Positions 45,653 through 55,343 of a stretch of 64,000 nucleotides of DNA are shown here, in pieces (position 1 is the first letter of the stretch; the number at the start of each line of letters is the position of its first letter). The notes under the pieces were generated by a model. The model was not told the origin of the DNA, did no database searches, and saw nothing but the letters and a program-made list of their open reading frames with translations. Origin of the DNA: Microbacterium sp. zg-B96 (GTDB lineage Bacteria > Actinomycetota > Actinomycetes > Actinomycetales > Microbacteriaceae); NCBI RefSeq assembly GCF_030246865.1, contig NZ_CP126738.1, positions 1,302,001 to 1,366,000 on the forward strand, written 5' to 3'. The translations under genes were made by a program, and so were the position numbers.

Positions 45653-45740
45653 CGCGCCACGTCTTCGGAGAACGACGCGATTTCGGATGCAACCGGGGAT
45701 CCGGGTCCGAGAATCGGGATTTCTCCGAAGACGTGGCGCG
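45653..45740. repeat. 88-bp palindromic element, copy C
   Basis: The most regular copy: the outer 20 bp of each arm are perfectly complementary (CGCGCCACGTCTTCGGAGAA). Half-sites at 45664, 45682, 45706 and 45724. It begins 10 bases after the DUF559 stop. Confidence 0.92.
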
Positions 45741-45752
45741 GCGAGAGACGCG

Positions 45753-45813
45753 GGGCGATCGCGCGATCGGGGCGATCGGGGCGATCAGGCGATCAGGCGA
45801 TCAGGCGATCAGG
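45753..45813. repeat. Short tandem GATC-containing repeat
   Basis: GATC recurs at 45757, 45765, 45774, 45783, 45791, 45799 and 45807, with 8- or 9-base spacing; the last units are GATCAGGC. The stop codon of the minus-strand gene at 45809 is part of it. It follows copy C of the palindrome by 13 bases. Confidence 0.85.
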
Positions 45814-46258
45814 CGCGGGGAGCTGCGGCGTCTGCCCCGGTGCCATCCGCGGGCGTGCGCGTGATGGCGGGCTCCTCGTGGGTGGTGGCAGCGGTGCGGA
45901 CGGGCTCGTTCGGAGCGTCCGAAGCGTCGACGGCGGCATGCTCGGCCGACCAGTCGATGGGCTCCGCGGCAGCGACGGGAGCGGCGGCGACGGCGGCGGG
46001 CACGGCCGAACGCAGCGAAGCGACGGTGAGCGCGAGGGCCAGGCCCACGATGCCGGCACCGACGAGGATCGCACCGAAGACGGCCTCGATCTGGCCGACG
46101 TAGACCTCGACGCCGGTGGCGGTTCCGTCAGTCAGCGCAGAGCTCATGACGCCGAGACGATCGGTGAGGATGAGGGCGCCGGCGATGCCGCTGGCGAGCG
46201 ATCCCGCGATCAGAACCCAGAACGGGATGCTGCGGACGAGACGGGGACGGGAAGACAT
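45809..46258 (-). CDS. Small two-helix membrane protein, unknown function
   Basis: 149 aa from the ATG at 46258, with AAGGAG 5-6 bases upstream. Two hydrophobic helices (about 11-33 and 55-85) enclose a short polar loop; the C-terminal 60 residues are Ala/Pro/Glu/Asp/Thr-rich and probably disordered. Located between ctaA and the DUF559 gene. Its stop lies in a short tandem GATC repeat, so repeat-number changes could alter the 3' end. No family recognised. Confidence 0.7.
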   Translation of the reverse strand: MSSRPRLVRSIPFWVLIAGSLASGIAGALILTDRLGVMSSALTDGTATGVEVYVGQIEAVFGAILVGAGIVGLALALTVASLRSAVPAAVAAAPVAAAEPIDWSAEHAAVDASDAPNEPVRTAATTHEEPAITRTPADGTGADAAAPRA

Positions 46259-46342
46259 ACTGCTCCTTGACTGGGGGACGCGGCGCATACCGCCACGTCT
46301 TTCCAGCGTGCCCCACCGACCCGGACAGCTCCCCTGAGCGGG

Positions 46343-47275
46343 CTATGCGTCGGCTGTGCGCGGCGCCTTCAGGTGCAACACGACGACGGTCATCGCCGCC
46401 GCGGTGAGGGCGGCGAGCACCATGTGCACACCGACCGCGAGCTCGGGCAAGCCATTGCGGGCCTGGTAGAGCCCCACCGCGATCTGAACGAGCACGACGC
46501 CCAGGAGCGTGGTGATCCAGGTGCGGGTGGGCAGGCGCTTCGCCCACGCGCCGACCGTCAGCGCGAGCACCAGGACGAGCAGGGCATAGCCCGGCCACGC
46601 GTGGATGTGCTCCAGCAGCTCGGCATTGAAGCCGTTGCGTCCGGCGGCGGCATCGCCGGAGTGGGGCCCTGCGCCGGTGGTCAGCACACCGAAGACGATC
46701 GTGAGCGCCAGAACGAGCGTCGTGACGTGGGTGGTGATCGCGTACCAGATCGGCACGGCGCGCTCGCGCGGCCCCGGGGCGGCGTTCATCCGCACCAGGA
46801 ACGCCGCGCACACGCAGACCAGCACGACCGAGGCGACGTAGTGGAAGCTCACGATGAACGGGTTCAGTCCGGTCAGCACCGTGAAGCCGCCGACGACGGC
46901 CTGCGCGACGACGCCGCCGAGCACGATCAGCGACAGCACGAACAGGTCGCGGCGCTGGGCGCGCATGCGCCACACCAACACGACGACGATGACCGCGAGG
47001 ATGCCGACGAGCCCCGTCAGCGTGCGGTTGCCGAACTCGATGACGCCGTGGATGCCCATCTCAGGGGTGTTCACGAGCGAATCCGGGGTGCACGTCGGCC
47101 ACGTCGGGCAACCCAGGCCCGAGCCGGTCAGGCGCACCGCACCGCCGGTGGCGATGATGAGCACTTCGGCCAGGAAGGACAGCCACGCGAACACGCGGAT
47201 ACGGCGATCCACCCGGTCGGGCAGCCAATCGCGGAACCGGGATGCCGGTGTCGTGGTCGCAGCCGTGTGGGCCAT
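46343..47275 (-). CDS. ctaA: Heme A synthase (COX15/CtaA family)
   Basis: 310 aa from the ATG at 47275 with AGGAGG 8 bases upstream. Eight helices; conserved [17 protein letters not shown] after helix 1, EFGNRTL with heme-ligand His just before it, and paired His in [17 protein letters not shown] and [11 protein letters not shown]. It oxidises heme O from CtaB to heme A for cytochrome aa3. Divergent from sufB. Confidence 0.95.
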   Translation of the reverse strand: MAHTAATTTPASRFRDWLPDRVDRRIRVFAWLSFLAEVLIIATGGAVRLTGSGLGCPTWPTCTPDSLVNTPEMGIHGVIEFGNRTLTGLVGILAVIVVVLVWRMRAQRRDLFVLSLIVLGGVVAQAVVGGFTVLTGLNPFIVSFHYVASVVLVCVCAAFLVRMNAAPGPRERAVPIWYAITTHVTTLVLALTIVFGVLTTGAGPHSGDAAAGRNGFNAELLEHIHAWPGYALLVLVLALTVGAWAKRLPTRTWITTLLGVVLVQIAVGLYQARNGLPELAVGVHMVLAALTAAAMTVVVLHLKAPRTADA

Positions 47276-47353
47276 GTCGTCGCCTCCTGGGAAAGCGCAC
47301 CGGATCGGGATCGGCCGGGCGCCGTGGCCACGCCGTGGCACCGGCGTTGCCTG

Positions 47354-47359
47354 TAGACT
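47354..47359 (+). promoter_or_regulatory. -10 element for the suf operon
   Basis: TAGACT, giving a leader of about 160 bases before sufB. The leader contains the perfect hairpin GGCGCG-GATT-CGCGCC (47409-47424), and no upstream regulator gene (sufR) is present in this gap. Confidence 0.4.
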
Positions 47360-47525
47360 CGTGGGGTGGGGATGCCGCGCGCAAGCGCCGGACACCACTC
47401 ACAGTCTAGGCGCGGATTCGCGCCGGTTTAGCGGGCCCGGAAGCGGCATCCCACCCTTTGAACTCCGCGGGGGAACAGGGAATGTCGGGACGGATACACC
47501 GTTGCGGCCCAGAGGAGGAATCGTC

Positions 47526-48944
47526 ATGTCGGATGTGCTCATCGATCGTCCCGAGCTTGAAGGGCTGGGGGTGTACGAGTTCGGCTGGCACGACGCCGAT
47601 GCCGCCGGTGCCACCGCCAAGCGCGGTCTCAGCGAGGCTGTCGTCCGCGACATCTCGGCTCTGAAAGCCGAGCCCGAATGGATGCTCAAGGCCCGCCTGA
47701 AGGGTCTGCAGCTGTTCGAGCGCAAGCCGATGCCGACCTGGGGCGCCGACCTCAGCGACATCGACTTCGACAACATCAAGTACTTCGTGCGCTCCACCGA
47801 GAAGCAGGCGCAGACCTGGGAAGACCTCCCGGAGGACATCAAGAACACGTACGAGCGTCTCGGCATCCCCGAGGCGGAGCGTGCGCGCCTGGTCTCCGGC
47901 GTCGCCGCGCAGTACGAGTCCGAGGTCGTCTACCACCAGATCCAGAAGGAACTGGAGGACCAGGGTGTCATCTTCATGGACACCGACACGGCCCTGCGCG
48001 AGCACCCCGAATTCTTCACCGAGTACTTCGGCAGCGTGATCCCGGCCGGCGACAACAAGTTCGCCGCACTGAACACCGCCGTGTGGTCGGGCGGCTCGTT
48101 CGTCTACGTCCCCCCGGGCGTGCACGTCGAGATCCCGCTGCAGGCCTACTTCCGCATCAACACGGAGAACATGGGCCAGTTCGAGCGGACGCTCATCATC
48201 GCCGACGAAGGCTCCTACGTTCACTACATCGAGGGCTGCACCGCCCCGATCTACCAGTCCGACTCGCTGCACTCCGCGGTCGTGGAGATCATCGTGAAGA
48301 AGAACGCTCGCGTTCGGTACACGACGATCCAGAACTGGTCGACCAACGTGTACAACCTCGTCACCAAGCGGGCCATCGCCCACGAAGGCGCGACGATGGA
48401 GTGGGTCGACGGTAACATCGGCTCCAAGGTCACCATGAAGTACCCCTCGATCTTCCTCGTCGGAGAGCGCGCGAAGGGGGAGACCCTCTCGGTCGCCTTC
48501 GCCGGTCCCGGCCAGCACCAGGATGCCGGCGCGAAGATGATCCACATGGCGCCGTACACGCAGTCGTCGATCATCTCCAAGTCCATCGCCCGCGGCGGCG
48601 GCCGTGCCGGCTACCGCGGCGAGGTGCGGGTGGATGCCAATGCGCACCACTCCGCCAACACGGTGCGCTGCGATGCGCTGCTGGTGGACACCAAGTCGCG
48701 TTCGGACACCTACCCCGCCATCGACATCCGTGTCGACGACGTGCAGCTGGGTCACGAGGCGACCGTGTCGAAGGTGAGCGAAGAGCAGCTGTTCTACCTG
48801 CAGTCGCGCGGCATGCCGGAGGACGAGGCCATGGCCATGATCGTCCGCGGCTTCATCGAGCCCATCGCCCGTGAACTGCCCATGGAGTACGCCCTCGAGC
48901 TGAACAAGCTCATCGAGATGGGCATGGAAGGATCCGTCGGCTGA
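47526..48944 (+). CDS. sufB: Fe-S cluster assembly protein SufB
   Basis: 472 aa from the ATG at 47526 with GAGGAGG 8 bases upstream. Scaffold of the SufBCD complex. Conserved: [11 protein letters not shown], a beta-helix with [26 protein letters not shown] with the Cys used for cluster building, and C-terminal [18 protein letters not shown]. No intein is present, unlike in some actinobacteria. First gene of the operon sufB-sufD-ferredoxin-sufC-sufT; its stop overlaps the sufD ATG by one base. Confidence 0.97.
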   Translation: MSDVLIDRPELEGLGVYEFGWHDADAAGATAKRGLSEAVVRDISALKAEPEWMLKARLKGLQLFERKPMPTWGADLSDIDFDNIKYFVRSTEKQAQTWEDLPEDIKNTYERLGIPEAERARLVSGVAAQYESEVVYHQIQKELEDQGVIFMDTDTALREHPEFFTEYFGSVIPAGDNKFAALNTAVWSGGSFVYVPPGVHVEIPLQAYFRINTENMGQFERTLIIADEGSYVHYIEGCTAPIYQSDSLHSAVVEIIVKKNARVRYTTIQNWSTNVYNLVTKRAIAHEGATMEWVDGNIGSKVTMKYPSIFLVGERAKGETLSVAFAGPGQHQDAGAKMIHMAPYTQSSIISKSIARGGGRAGYRGEVRVDANAHHSANTVRCDALLVDTKSRSDTYPAIDIRVDDVQLGHEATVSKVSEEQLFYLQSRGMPEDEAMAMIVRGFIEPIARELPMEYALELNKLIEMGMEGSVG

Positions 48945-50134
48945 TGACGACAGCGACCCAGGCCCCCGCCACCCGCGCGGAGGGCCATATCGACCCTGCC
49001 GCGGCATTCGTTCCGGTGCAGACCCGCTCCGAGCGACCCACCTCCTTCGACCCGGCCGATTTCGACGTGCCCACCGGCCGCGAGGTCAACTGGAAGCACA
49101 GCCCGATCGCCCGTATGGGCGCCGTGTTCGTCGACGAGGACTCCGCCGCGCACGCGGTGGAGTACCGCTTCGACGTGCCGGCGCAGTTCCGCGTCGAATC
49201 GATCGGACCCGACGCGGCCGCACGGGGTGAGGTCTTCCGTCCCGAGGACCGCACCGCGGCGATCGCCTGGAAGCGCACGCCCGACGCGCTGCACGTGCGC
49301 ATCCCGGCGAACGAGGAGCACGAAGGCACGCTGCGCATCGACCTGGTCGGTCGCGACGCGACGGCTCACGCCAACGCGCACATCATCGTCGAGGCCATGC
49401 CAAATTCGGCCGCGACCGTGCTGCTGTACCACTCCGGTGCCGCCCAGTACGCCCAGAACGTCGAGATCATCGTCCGCGACGGCGCCCGGTTGAACCTGGT
49501 GTCGGTGCAGCGCTGGGACGAGGATGCTGTGCACGTGGCATCCCACCAGGCGCGCGTGGACCGAGACGCCACCCTCACCCACGTCGTGGTCAGCCTCGGC
49601 GGCGGTGTCGTGCGCGTGAACCCCTCCGTGGAGCTGGCCGGCGCCGGCTCCGAGTGCAAGCTGTACGGTGTGTCGTTCTCCGACGCCGGCCAGCACCTGG
49701 AGAGCCAGGTGTTCATGCACCACAAGGGCCCGCACACCACCGGCGACGTGCTCTACAAGGGCGCGCTGCAGGGTGCGGATGCTCGCAGCGTCTGGATCGG
49801 TGACGTGCTCATCGGACCGGATGCCAGCGGCACCAACTCCTACGAGGCCAACCGCAACCTCGTGCTCACCGACGGCGCCCGCGCCGAGTCGATCCCGAAC
49901 CTGGAGATCCAGACCGGTGACATCCAGGGCGCAGGTCACGCCAGCGCCACCGGACGTTTCGACGACGAGCAGCTGTTCTACCTGCAGGCTCGCGGCATCG
50001 ATGAGGAAGAAGCGCGGCGCCTGGTCGTCGTCGGCTTCCTCGGCGAAATCGTGCAGAAGACCGGCATCCCTTCCCTGGAAGCCGAGCTCACCGCCGCGAT
50101 TCTCGCCGAGCTCGAAGCAGGCGGGCAGGCATGA
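48944..50134 (+). CDS. sufD: Fe-S cluster assembly protein SufD
   Basis: 396 aa. Paralogue of SufB with the same right-handed beta-helix; late motifs HHKGPHTTGDVLYKG, IGPDASGTNSYEANRNLVL and DDEQLFYLQARGIDEEEA. It pairs with SufB and the ATPase SufC. Starts at the last base of the sufB stop and ends 4 bases inside the Rieske gene (ATGA). Confidence 0.95.
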   Translation: MTTATQAPATRAEGHIDPAAAFVPVQTRSERPTSFDPADFDVPTGREVNWKHSPIARMGAVFVDEDSAAHAVEYRFDVPAQFRVESIGPDAAARGEVFRPEDRTAAIAWKRTPDALHVRIPANEEHEGTLRIDLVGRDATAHANAHIIVEAMPNSAATVLLYHSGAAQYAQNVEIIVRDGARLNLVSVQRWDEDAVHVASHQARVDRDATLTHVVVSLGGGVVRVNPSVELAGAGSECKLYGVSFSDAGQHLESQVFMHHKGPHTTGDVLYKGALQGADARSVWIGDVLIGPDASGTNSYEANRNLVLTDGARAESIPNLEIQTGDIQGAGHASATGRFDDEQLFYLQARGIDEEEARRLVVVGFLGEIVQKTGIPSLEAELTAAILAELEAGGQA

Positions 50135-50457
50135 GCGCGACCCGTATCTGCGCGCTGAGCGAGCTGGAGCAGGACGCTGCCCGCCGTTTCGAGGTGGAGG
50201 GCGTGCCGATCGCGGTCGTGCTCGACTCGAACGGTGAAGTGCACGCGATCGGCGACACCTGCACGCACGGCGACATCTCGCTGTCAGAGGGGTTCGTGGA
50301 GGGTGAGACCCTCGAATGCTGGGCTCACGGCTCGGCGTTTTCGCTCCGCACCGGCAAGCCCCTCAATCTCCCCGCGTACGAGCCCGTCCCCGTTTACGTC
50401 GTCCAGATCGACGGCGACGATGTGCTCATCGACCCGAACCTGAAGAAGGAAGTCTGA
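50131..50457 (+). CDS. Rieske-type non-heme ferredoxin in the suf operon
   Basis: 108 aa. A Rieske [2Fe-2S] site: CTHGD near residue 44 and CWAHG near residue 63, each with Cys and His. The rest resembles dioxygenase ferredoxin components (NDO type). It lies between sufD and sufC, a common actinobacterial arrangement, and may deliver electrons for cluster assembly; this role is inferred from context. Confidence 0.92.
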   Translation: MSATRICALSELEQDAARRFEVEGVPIAVVLDSNGEVHAIGDTCTHGDISLSEGFVEGETLECWAHGSAFSLRTGKPLNLPAYEPVPVYVVQIDGDDVLIDPNLKKEV

Positions 50458-50458
50458 C

Positions 50459-51229
<771 letters not shown>

Positions 51230-51238
51230 AATCGCATC

Positions 51239-51568
51239 ATGACCGCCACCCTCTCTCCAGAGAAGTACGACGAGGTCACCGAGGCGCTCAAAGACGTCAT
51301 GGACCCCGAACTCGGGATCAACGTCGTCGACCTCGGTCTGATCTACGACCTGGCGTGGGACGACGAGAACGACGCCCTGATCATCCATATGACGCTGACG
51401 TCGGCGGGGTGCCCGCTGACGGATGTGCTCGAGGAGCAGACAGCGCAGTCGCTGGACCAGGTCGTCGACCGCTTCCGCATCAATTGGGTGTGGATGCCGC
51501 CGTGGGGCCCAGAACGCATCACCGACGACGGTCGGGACATGATGCGAGCCCTCGGCTTCGCCATCTGA
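51239..51568 (+). CDS. sufT: Metal-sulfur cluster assembly factor (DUF59, SufT-like)
   Basis: 109 aa. MIP18/DUF59 fold: DVMDPELGINVVDLGLIYDL near residue 20, TLTSAGCPLTDVLEE with the conserved Cys near residue 61, and a WVWMPPWGPERIT end. Proteins of this family help mature Fe-S targets. Follows sufC directly; sufS and sufU, usual in this spot, are not present. A strong terminator follows. Confidence 0.92.
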   Translation: MTATLSPEKYDEVTEALKDVMDPELGINVVDLGLIYDLAWDDENDALIIHMTLTSAGCPLTDVLEEQTAQSLDQVVDRFRINWVWMPPWGPERITDDGRDMMRALGFAI

Positions 51569-51574
51569 CGCGAC

Positions 51575-51610
51575 ACGGGCCGACACCGGACAACGGTGTC
51601 GGCCCGTTTT
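51575..51610 (+). terminator. Terminator after sufT
   Basis: Perfect 14-bp stem ACGGGCCGACACCG (51575-51588) with 51594-51607, 5-base loop, then TTTT. Confidence 0.88.
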
Positions 51611-51670
51611 CATGTCAAGGTGGAGCAGCGCGCCGTCGCGCGCCTGAACCCCGGGACGATTGGCCACAGC

Positions 51671-52846
51671 GTGAACGACACCCCTCTGCAGGCACCGCCG
51701 CTGCAGGCACCGCCGCTCGAGCTGCTGCGCCAGCGCAGCAGCACGAAGTGGCGCACGTACCCCGACGATGTGCTGCCGCTGTTCGTGGCGGAACTGGACT
51801 TCGCGCTCGCCCCGGCGATCACCGACGTGCTGACGCAGGCGGTCGCCCGCGGCGACACCGGCTACACCCCGCCCGACCCCGGCATCCGCACCGCCTTCAG
51901 CGCGTACGCACGTCGGCACTGGGACTGGGAGGTCACGCCGGAGCGGGTGCGCTCCACCGCCGACGTCATGATGGGCGTCGTGGAACTGCTGCGCGCGACG
52001 ATCACGCCCGGCGACCGCGTCGTGATCACCCCGCCGGTGTACCCGCCGTTCGCCGACTGCATCCTCGAGGCGGGCGGCGTGGTGGAGCGCGTGCCGCTCG
52101 TGGACACCGGTGACGGCTGGGAGCTGGACCTGCTGGGGGTGGAGGCAGCGTTCGCCGGGGGAGCCAGGGCGATGCTGCTGTGCAACCCGCACAACCCCAC
52201 CGGCACCGTGCATTCGCGCGAGACGCTCGCGGCCCTCGCTGACATCGCCGCCGGATTCGGAGCCACCGTCATCAGCGACGAGATCCACGCGCCGCTGACG
52301 CACCCCGGCGCCCGGTTCACGCCCTATCTCGCGTCGTCGCCGGTGGCGGCGCGCACCGGATACGCCGTGACCAGTGCCAGCAAGACCTACAACCTCGCCG
52401 GGCTGAAGTGCGCCGTCATGGTGACCGCGGCGGCGGAGACGAACGCCGTCGTCCAGGCCATGCCGGCCGAGGTGGAGTGGCGCACCGGCCTGTTCGGTGC
52501 CCTCGCCAACGTGGCTGCGTTCGCGCCCGAGAGCGATGAGTGGCTGCTGAGCCTGCGCGCCGCGCTCGACGAGAACCGCCGGCTGCTGGCTGGCCTGCTC
52601 GCCGAGCACGTGCCCGGTGCGCGCTACCGCATCCCCGACGCCGGCTTCCTCGCCTGGGTCGACCTCAGCGCGCTGGGCTGGGGCGACAACCCGGCGGCGA
52701 AGATCCTGCGGGAGGCTCGGGTCGCGCTGCACTACGGGCCCGCCTTCGGGGCGGAGGGTGCCGGGTACGTGCGGATCAACTTCGGGTGCTCGCCCGAGGT
52801 GCTGCGCGAGGCCGTCGAGCGCGTCGGCGCGCTCGTCCGAGCGTGA
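51671..52846 (+). CDS. PatB/MalY-type aminotransferase, probable cystathionine beta-lyase
   Basis: 391 aa from the GTG at 51671; other in-frame starts are not better supported, and no Shine-Dalgarno is clear. Fold-type I PLP enzyme: PPVYPPF, CNPHNPTGTVH, VISDEIHAPLTHPG with the PLP Asp, and catalytic Lys in TSASKTYNLAGLK; late VRINFGCS with the carboxylate Arg. MalY/PatB enzymes split C-S bonds. An MFS gene is coupled by GTGA, so it may export a product or act in thiol metabolism (inference). A repeated PLQAPPLQAPPL stretch lies near the N terminus. Confidence 0.88.
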   Translation: MNDTPLQAPPLQAPPLELLRQRSSTKWRTYPDDVLPLFVAELDFALAPAITDVLTQAVARGDTGYTPPDPGIRTAFSAYARRHWDWEVTPERVRSTADVMMGVVELLRATITPGDRVVITPPVYPPFADCILEAGGVVERVPLVDTGDGWELDLLGVEAAFAGGARAMLLCNPHNPTGTVHSRETLAALADIAAGFGATVISDEIHAPLTHPGARFTPYLASSPVAARTGYAVTSASKTYNLAGLKCAVMVTAAAETNAVVQAMPAEVEWRTGLFGALANVAAFAPESDEWLLSLRAALDENRRLLAGLLAEHVPGARYRIPDAGFLAWVDLSALGWGDNPAAKILREARVALHYGPAFGAEGAGYVRINFGCSPEVLREAVERVGALVRA

Positions 52847-54204
52847 GCGGTCAGCGCACCGCGGGGATCTGGGCGCCGCAGTACGTCTGGGTGACCGTCG
52901 GCGCGGTCGCGATGATCTTCCTCGCCGCGACGCAGGCCCTGGCCGTGACGACCGTGATGCCGGTGGTCAGCGCCGACCTCGACGGCGAAGCGCTGTACGC
53001 CGTCGCGTTCTCGGCGACGCTCGCGACCAGCGTGATCGGCATGGTCGTCGTGGGTGCCTGGTGCGACCGGTCCAGTCCGGTCGCGCCGCTGACCAGCGCG
53101 GTGGTGCTGTTCGCGGCGGGGCTGATCGTCGCGGGCTTCGCCCCCACGATGGAGGTGCTCGTCGCCGGCCGACTGCTGCAGGGGCTCGGCACCGGGGGCC
53201 AGACCGTGGCGCTGTACGTCGTGGTTGCGCGCATCTTTCCCGCGCAGCTGCACGGTCGCGTGTTCGCGGCGTTCTCCGCCGCCTGGGTGGTGCCGTCGCT
53301 GGTCGGTCCGGTGCTGGCCGGTGCGGTGGCGGAATTCCTGCACTGGCGCTGGGTGTTCCTGGGCGTCGCGGCGCTCACCGTCGTGGCGTTCCTGCTGGTG
53401 TGGTTGCGGCTGCGCGGCACCGACCTGACCACGGCGCACCCGGACCGATCGCCGATCGCCGCCCGCCTGGTGTGGGCATCGCTCGTCGCCGCCGGTGCAC
53501 TGGCCCTCAGCCTGGCGGGCGAAGCCGGTGCGTGGATGCCACTGGTGGTGGCGGCATCCGTCCTGCTGGTGCTCGTGACCACGCGGCCGCTGCTGCCGCG
53601 GCGCACGCTCACCAGCGGCCGGGGTCTGCCCAGCGTCGTGCTCATGCGCGCGCTGATCGCCGGCTCGCTGTTCGGTGCCGAGATCTACGTGCCGAAGCTG
53701 CTGATCGACGACTACGGATTCTCGCCGGTGTGGGCGGGGCTCGGGCTGACCGCCGCCGCGCTGCTGTGGGCGCTCGGCGCCGCGGTGCAGGGCCGCTGGG
53801 GCGACCTGCTCGGCAACGCCCGCATCACCGTGCTCGGCACGGTGCTGCTGTTCGCGGCGATCGCGATCGCCGGTGTGACGGCGCTGTGGCACCTCGAACC
53901 GGTCGTGCTCGTCGTGGGCTGGTCGCTGGCCGGCGCCGGCATGGGGCTGATGTACCCGCGCCTGACCGTGCTGACGCTGGCGTACTCGACGCCGCAGAAC
54001 CAGGGGTTCAACTCGTCGGCGCTGTCGATCTCGGACTCGATCGGGTCGGCCGTCGTGATCGCGACCATGGGGATCGTGTTCACCGCCCTGGTCGGCACCG
54101 GCGTCGCGTACCCGGTGGTCTTCGGGATCGGTGCCGCGGTGGCGCTGCTGGCGCTGATCCCCGGTCTCCGGCTCGGGCACGCCCACGAGCCCGCCCGCGA
54201 GTGA
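52843..54204 (+). CDS. MFS transporter
   Basis: 453 aa from the GTG at 52843, overlapping the aminotransferase stop as GTGA. About 12-14 helices; MFS motifs appear as VVVGAWCDRSSP after helix 2 and GRLLQGLGTGGQT near helix 4. Drug/proton antiporter style, substrate unknown; coupling to the PatB-like enzyme suggests the two work together. Its TGA stop lies inside the first unit of a 20-bp repeat array. Confidence 0.88.
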   Translation: MSGQRTAGIWAPQYVWVTVGAVAMIFLAATQALAVTTVMPVVSADLDGEALYAVAFSATLATSVIGMVVVGAWCDRSSPVAPLTSAVVLFAAGLIVAGFAPTMEVLVAGRLLQGLGTGGQTVALYVVVARIFPAQLHGRVFAAFSAAWVVPSLVGPVLAGAVAEFLHWRWVFLGVAALTVVAFLLVWLRLRGTDLTTAHPDRSPIAARLVWASLVAAGALALSLAGEAGAWMPLVVAASVLLVLVTTRPLLPRRTLTSGRGLPSVVLMRALIAGSLFGAEIYVPKLLIDDYGFSPVWAGLGLTAAALLWALGAAVQGRWGDLLGNARITVLGTVLLFAAIAIAGVTALWHLEPVVLVVGWSLAGAGMGLMYPRLTVLTLAYSTPQNQGFNSSALSISDSIGSAVVIATMGIVFTALVGTGVAYPVVFGIGAAVALLALIPGLRLGHAHEPARE

Positions 54205-54250
54205 GTATTCGCGCCGCCGAGTGAGTATTCGCGCCGCCGAGTGAGTATTC
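54198..54250 (-). repeat. Tandem array, 3 units with 20-bp period (CGAGTGAGTATTC)
   Basis: The motif at 54198-54210, 54218-54230 and 54238-54250 is the reverse complement of the units at 9921-9993, with the same 20-bp period. The linkers are GCGCCGC. The MFS stop TGA (54202-54204) is within the first unit. Confidence 0.9.
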
Positions 54251-54275
54251 GGGGGAGGCGACGGCGCGGCATCCG

Positions 54276-54363
54276 CTTGCCAGTTCTTCGGAGTTCTGCG
54301 GTATTTCGGAGCCGATCGCGCGGACTGGTCCGGAGTATTGCGGTTCTCCGAAGTTGTGGCGCG
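54276..54363. repeat. 88-bp palindromic element, copy D
   Basis: Half-sites TTCGGA (54287, 54305), TCCGGA (54329) and TCCGAA (54347) at the same offsets as the other copies; the left arm is degenerate at its outer end. It is in the convergent gap between the MFS and siderophore-interacting genes. Confidence 0.85.
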
Positions 54364-54399
54364 GCAGGGCGGGCAGGGCGGGCAGGGCGGGCAGGGCGG
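54364..54399. repeat. 9-bp tandem repeat GGCAGGGCG
   Basis: About four units of a G-rich 9-bp sequence directly after copy D, continuing into more diverged GGGCGGGACGGGCGG toward 54429. Confidence 0.8.
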
Positions 54400-54440
54400 G
54401 CTGGACGGGGAGGGCGGGCGGGACGGGCGGATGCCGCGGC

Positions 54441-55343
54441 TCAGTTCTCCGCTTTGCCCAGGCGCCAGTAGCCCATGAACGCGACCGCGCGGCGGTCGAC
54501 GCCCTGCTCAGAAACGAGCTGACGCCGCAGCGTCTTGATCGCCCCCGACTCGCCGGCCAGCCACGCGTACAGTGGGGCGCTCTTGAGCGCGGCGCCGCCC
54601 TTCGCGGTGCGGGGGACCTCCCAGAGGATCTCGTTGTCCACGTCGATCTCCTCGACCGCGGCTCCGCGACCGGCCGGTGCCAGGCGCGCGGCGGCATCGG
54701 CCACAGACGGCAGCAGGTGCGCGTGGCGGTCGTCGCTGCGCGCACTGATGACGTACTCGAACCCGGCGTGATGCGGCAGGTACGCCGCGTCGGCGGGGTC
54801 GGGGACTTCCAGCACCACGACTCCGCACGCCTCTTCGGGCAGCTGCTCCAGGATCACGGCGAGCGCGGGCGCGGCGGTCTCGTCGCCGGCCAGCAGCATG
54901 TGGTCAGTGCGTGCGGGCGGGACGAAGTCGATCCCGAAGCTCACACCGGTGTGCGCGACGGTGGGCGCGAAGATCAGCACCTCGTCGCCGACGACCGCGC
55001 GCTCGATCCACGCCGATGCCGGTCCCTGCACGTCGTGGGCCACCATGTCGATGTCGACCTCGTGCGCGTCGGCGCGCACGGCGCGGGTCGTGTAGGTGCG
55101 AAACGGCGGCCGGGCGTCTTCGGGCAGGTCCCGCCACTGCAGGTACCAGTTCTCGCCGGTCGGCATGGCATCCAGCCCCACCGTCAGCGTCGGGAACACG
55201 ATCTTCACGCGCTGGTCGAATCCGGGGTCGCCGTACTCGGCGAGGTCGTCGCCGGCGAACGTGAACCGGCGGAAGCTGGGGGTCAGGTCGGTGATCGCGC
55301 TCACCCGCGCGCGGAAGAAGCGGGACGTGTCAGCGGCTGCCAT
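54441..55343 (-). CDS. Siderophore-interacting protein (ferric-siderophore reductase, SIP family)
   Basis: 300 aa from the ATG at 55343 with GGAGAT 7 bases upstream. FAD-binding barrel (about 5-125, with RTYTTRAVR and DIDMVAHDVQGPASAW in pieces) and a NAD(P)-binding half (LLAGDETAAPALAVILEQL; late WLAGESGAIKTLRRQL), the SIP/ViuB layout. It releases iron from imported siderophore by reduction. Overlaps the 3' end of fepC by 14 bases; last gene of the uptake operon. Confidence 0.93.
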   Translation of the reverse strand: MAAADTSRFFRARVSAITDLTPSFRRFTFAGDDLAEYGDPGFDQRVKIVFPTLTVGLDAMPTGENWYLQWRDLPEDARPPFRTYTTRAVRADAHEVDIDMVAHDVQGPASAWIERAVVGDEVLIFAPTVAHTGVSFGIDFVPPARTDHMLLAGDETAAPALAVILEQLPEEACGVVVLEVPDPADAAYLPHHAGFEYVISARSDDRHAHLLPSVADAAARLAPAGRGAAVEEIDVDNEILWEVPRTAKGGAALKSAPLYAWLAGESGAIKTLRRQLVSEQGVDRRAVAFMGYWRLGKAEN

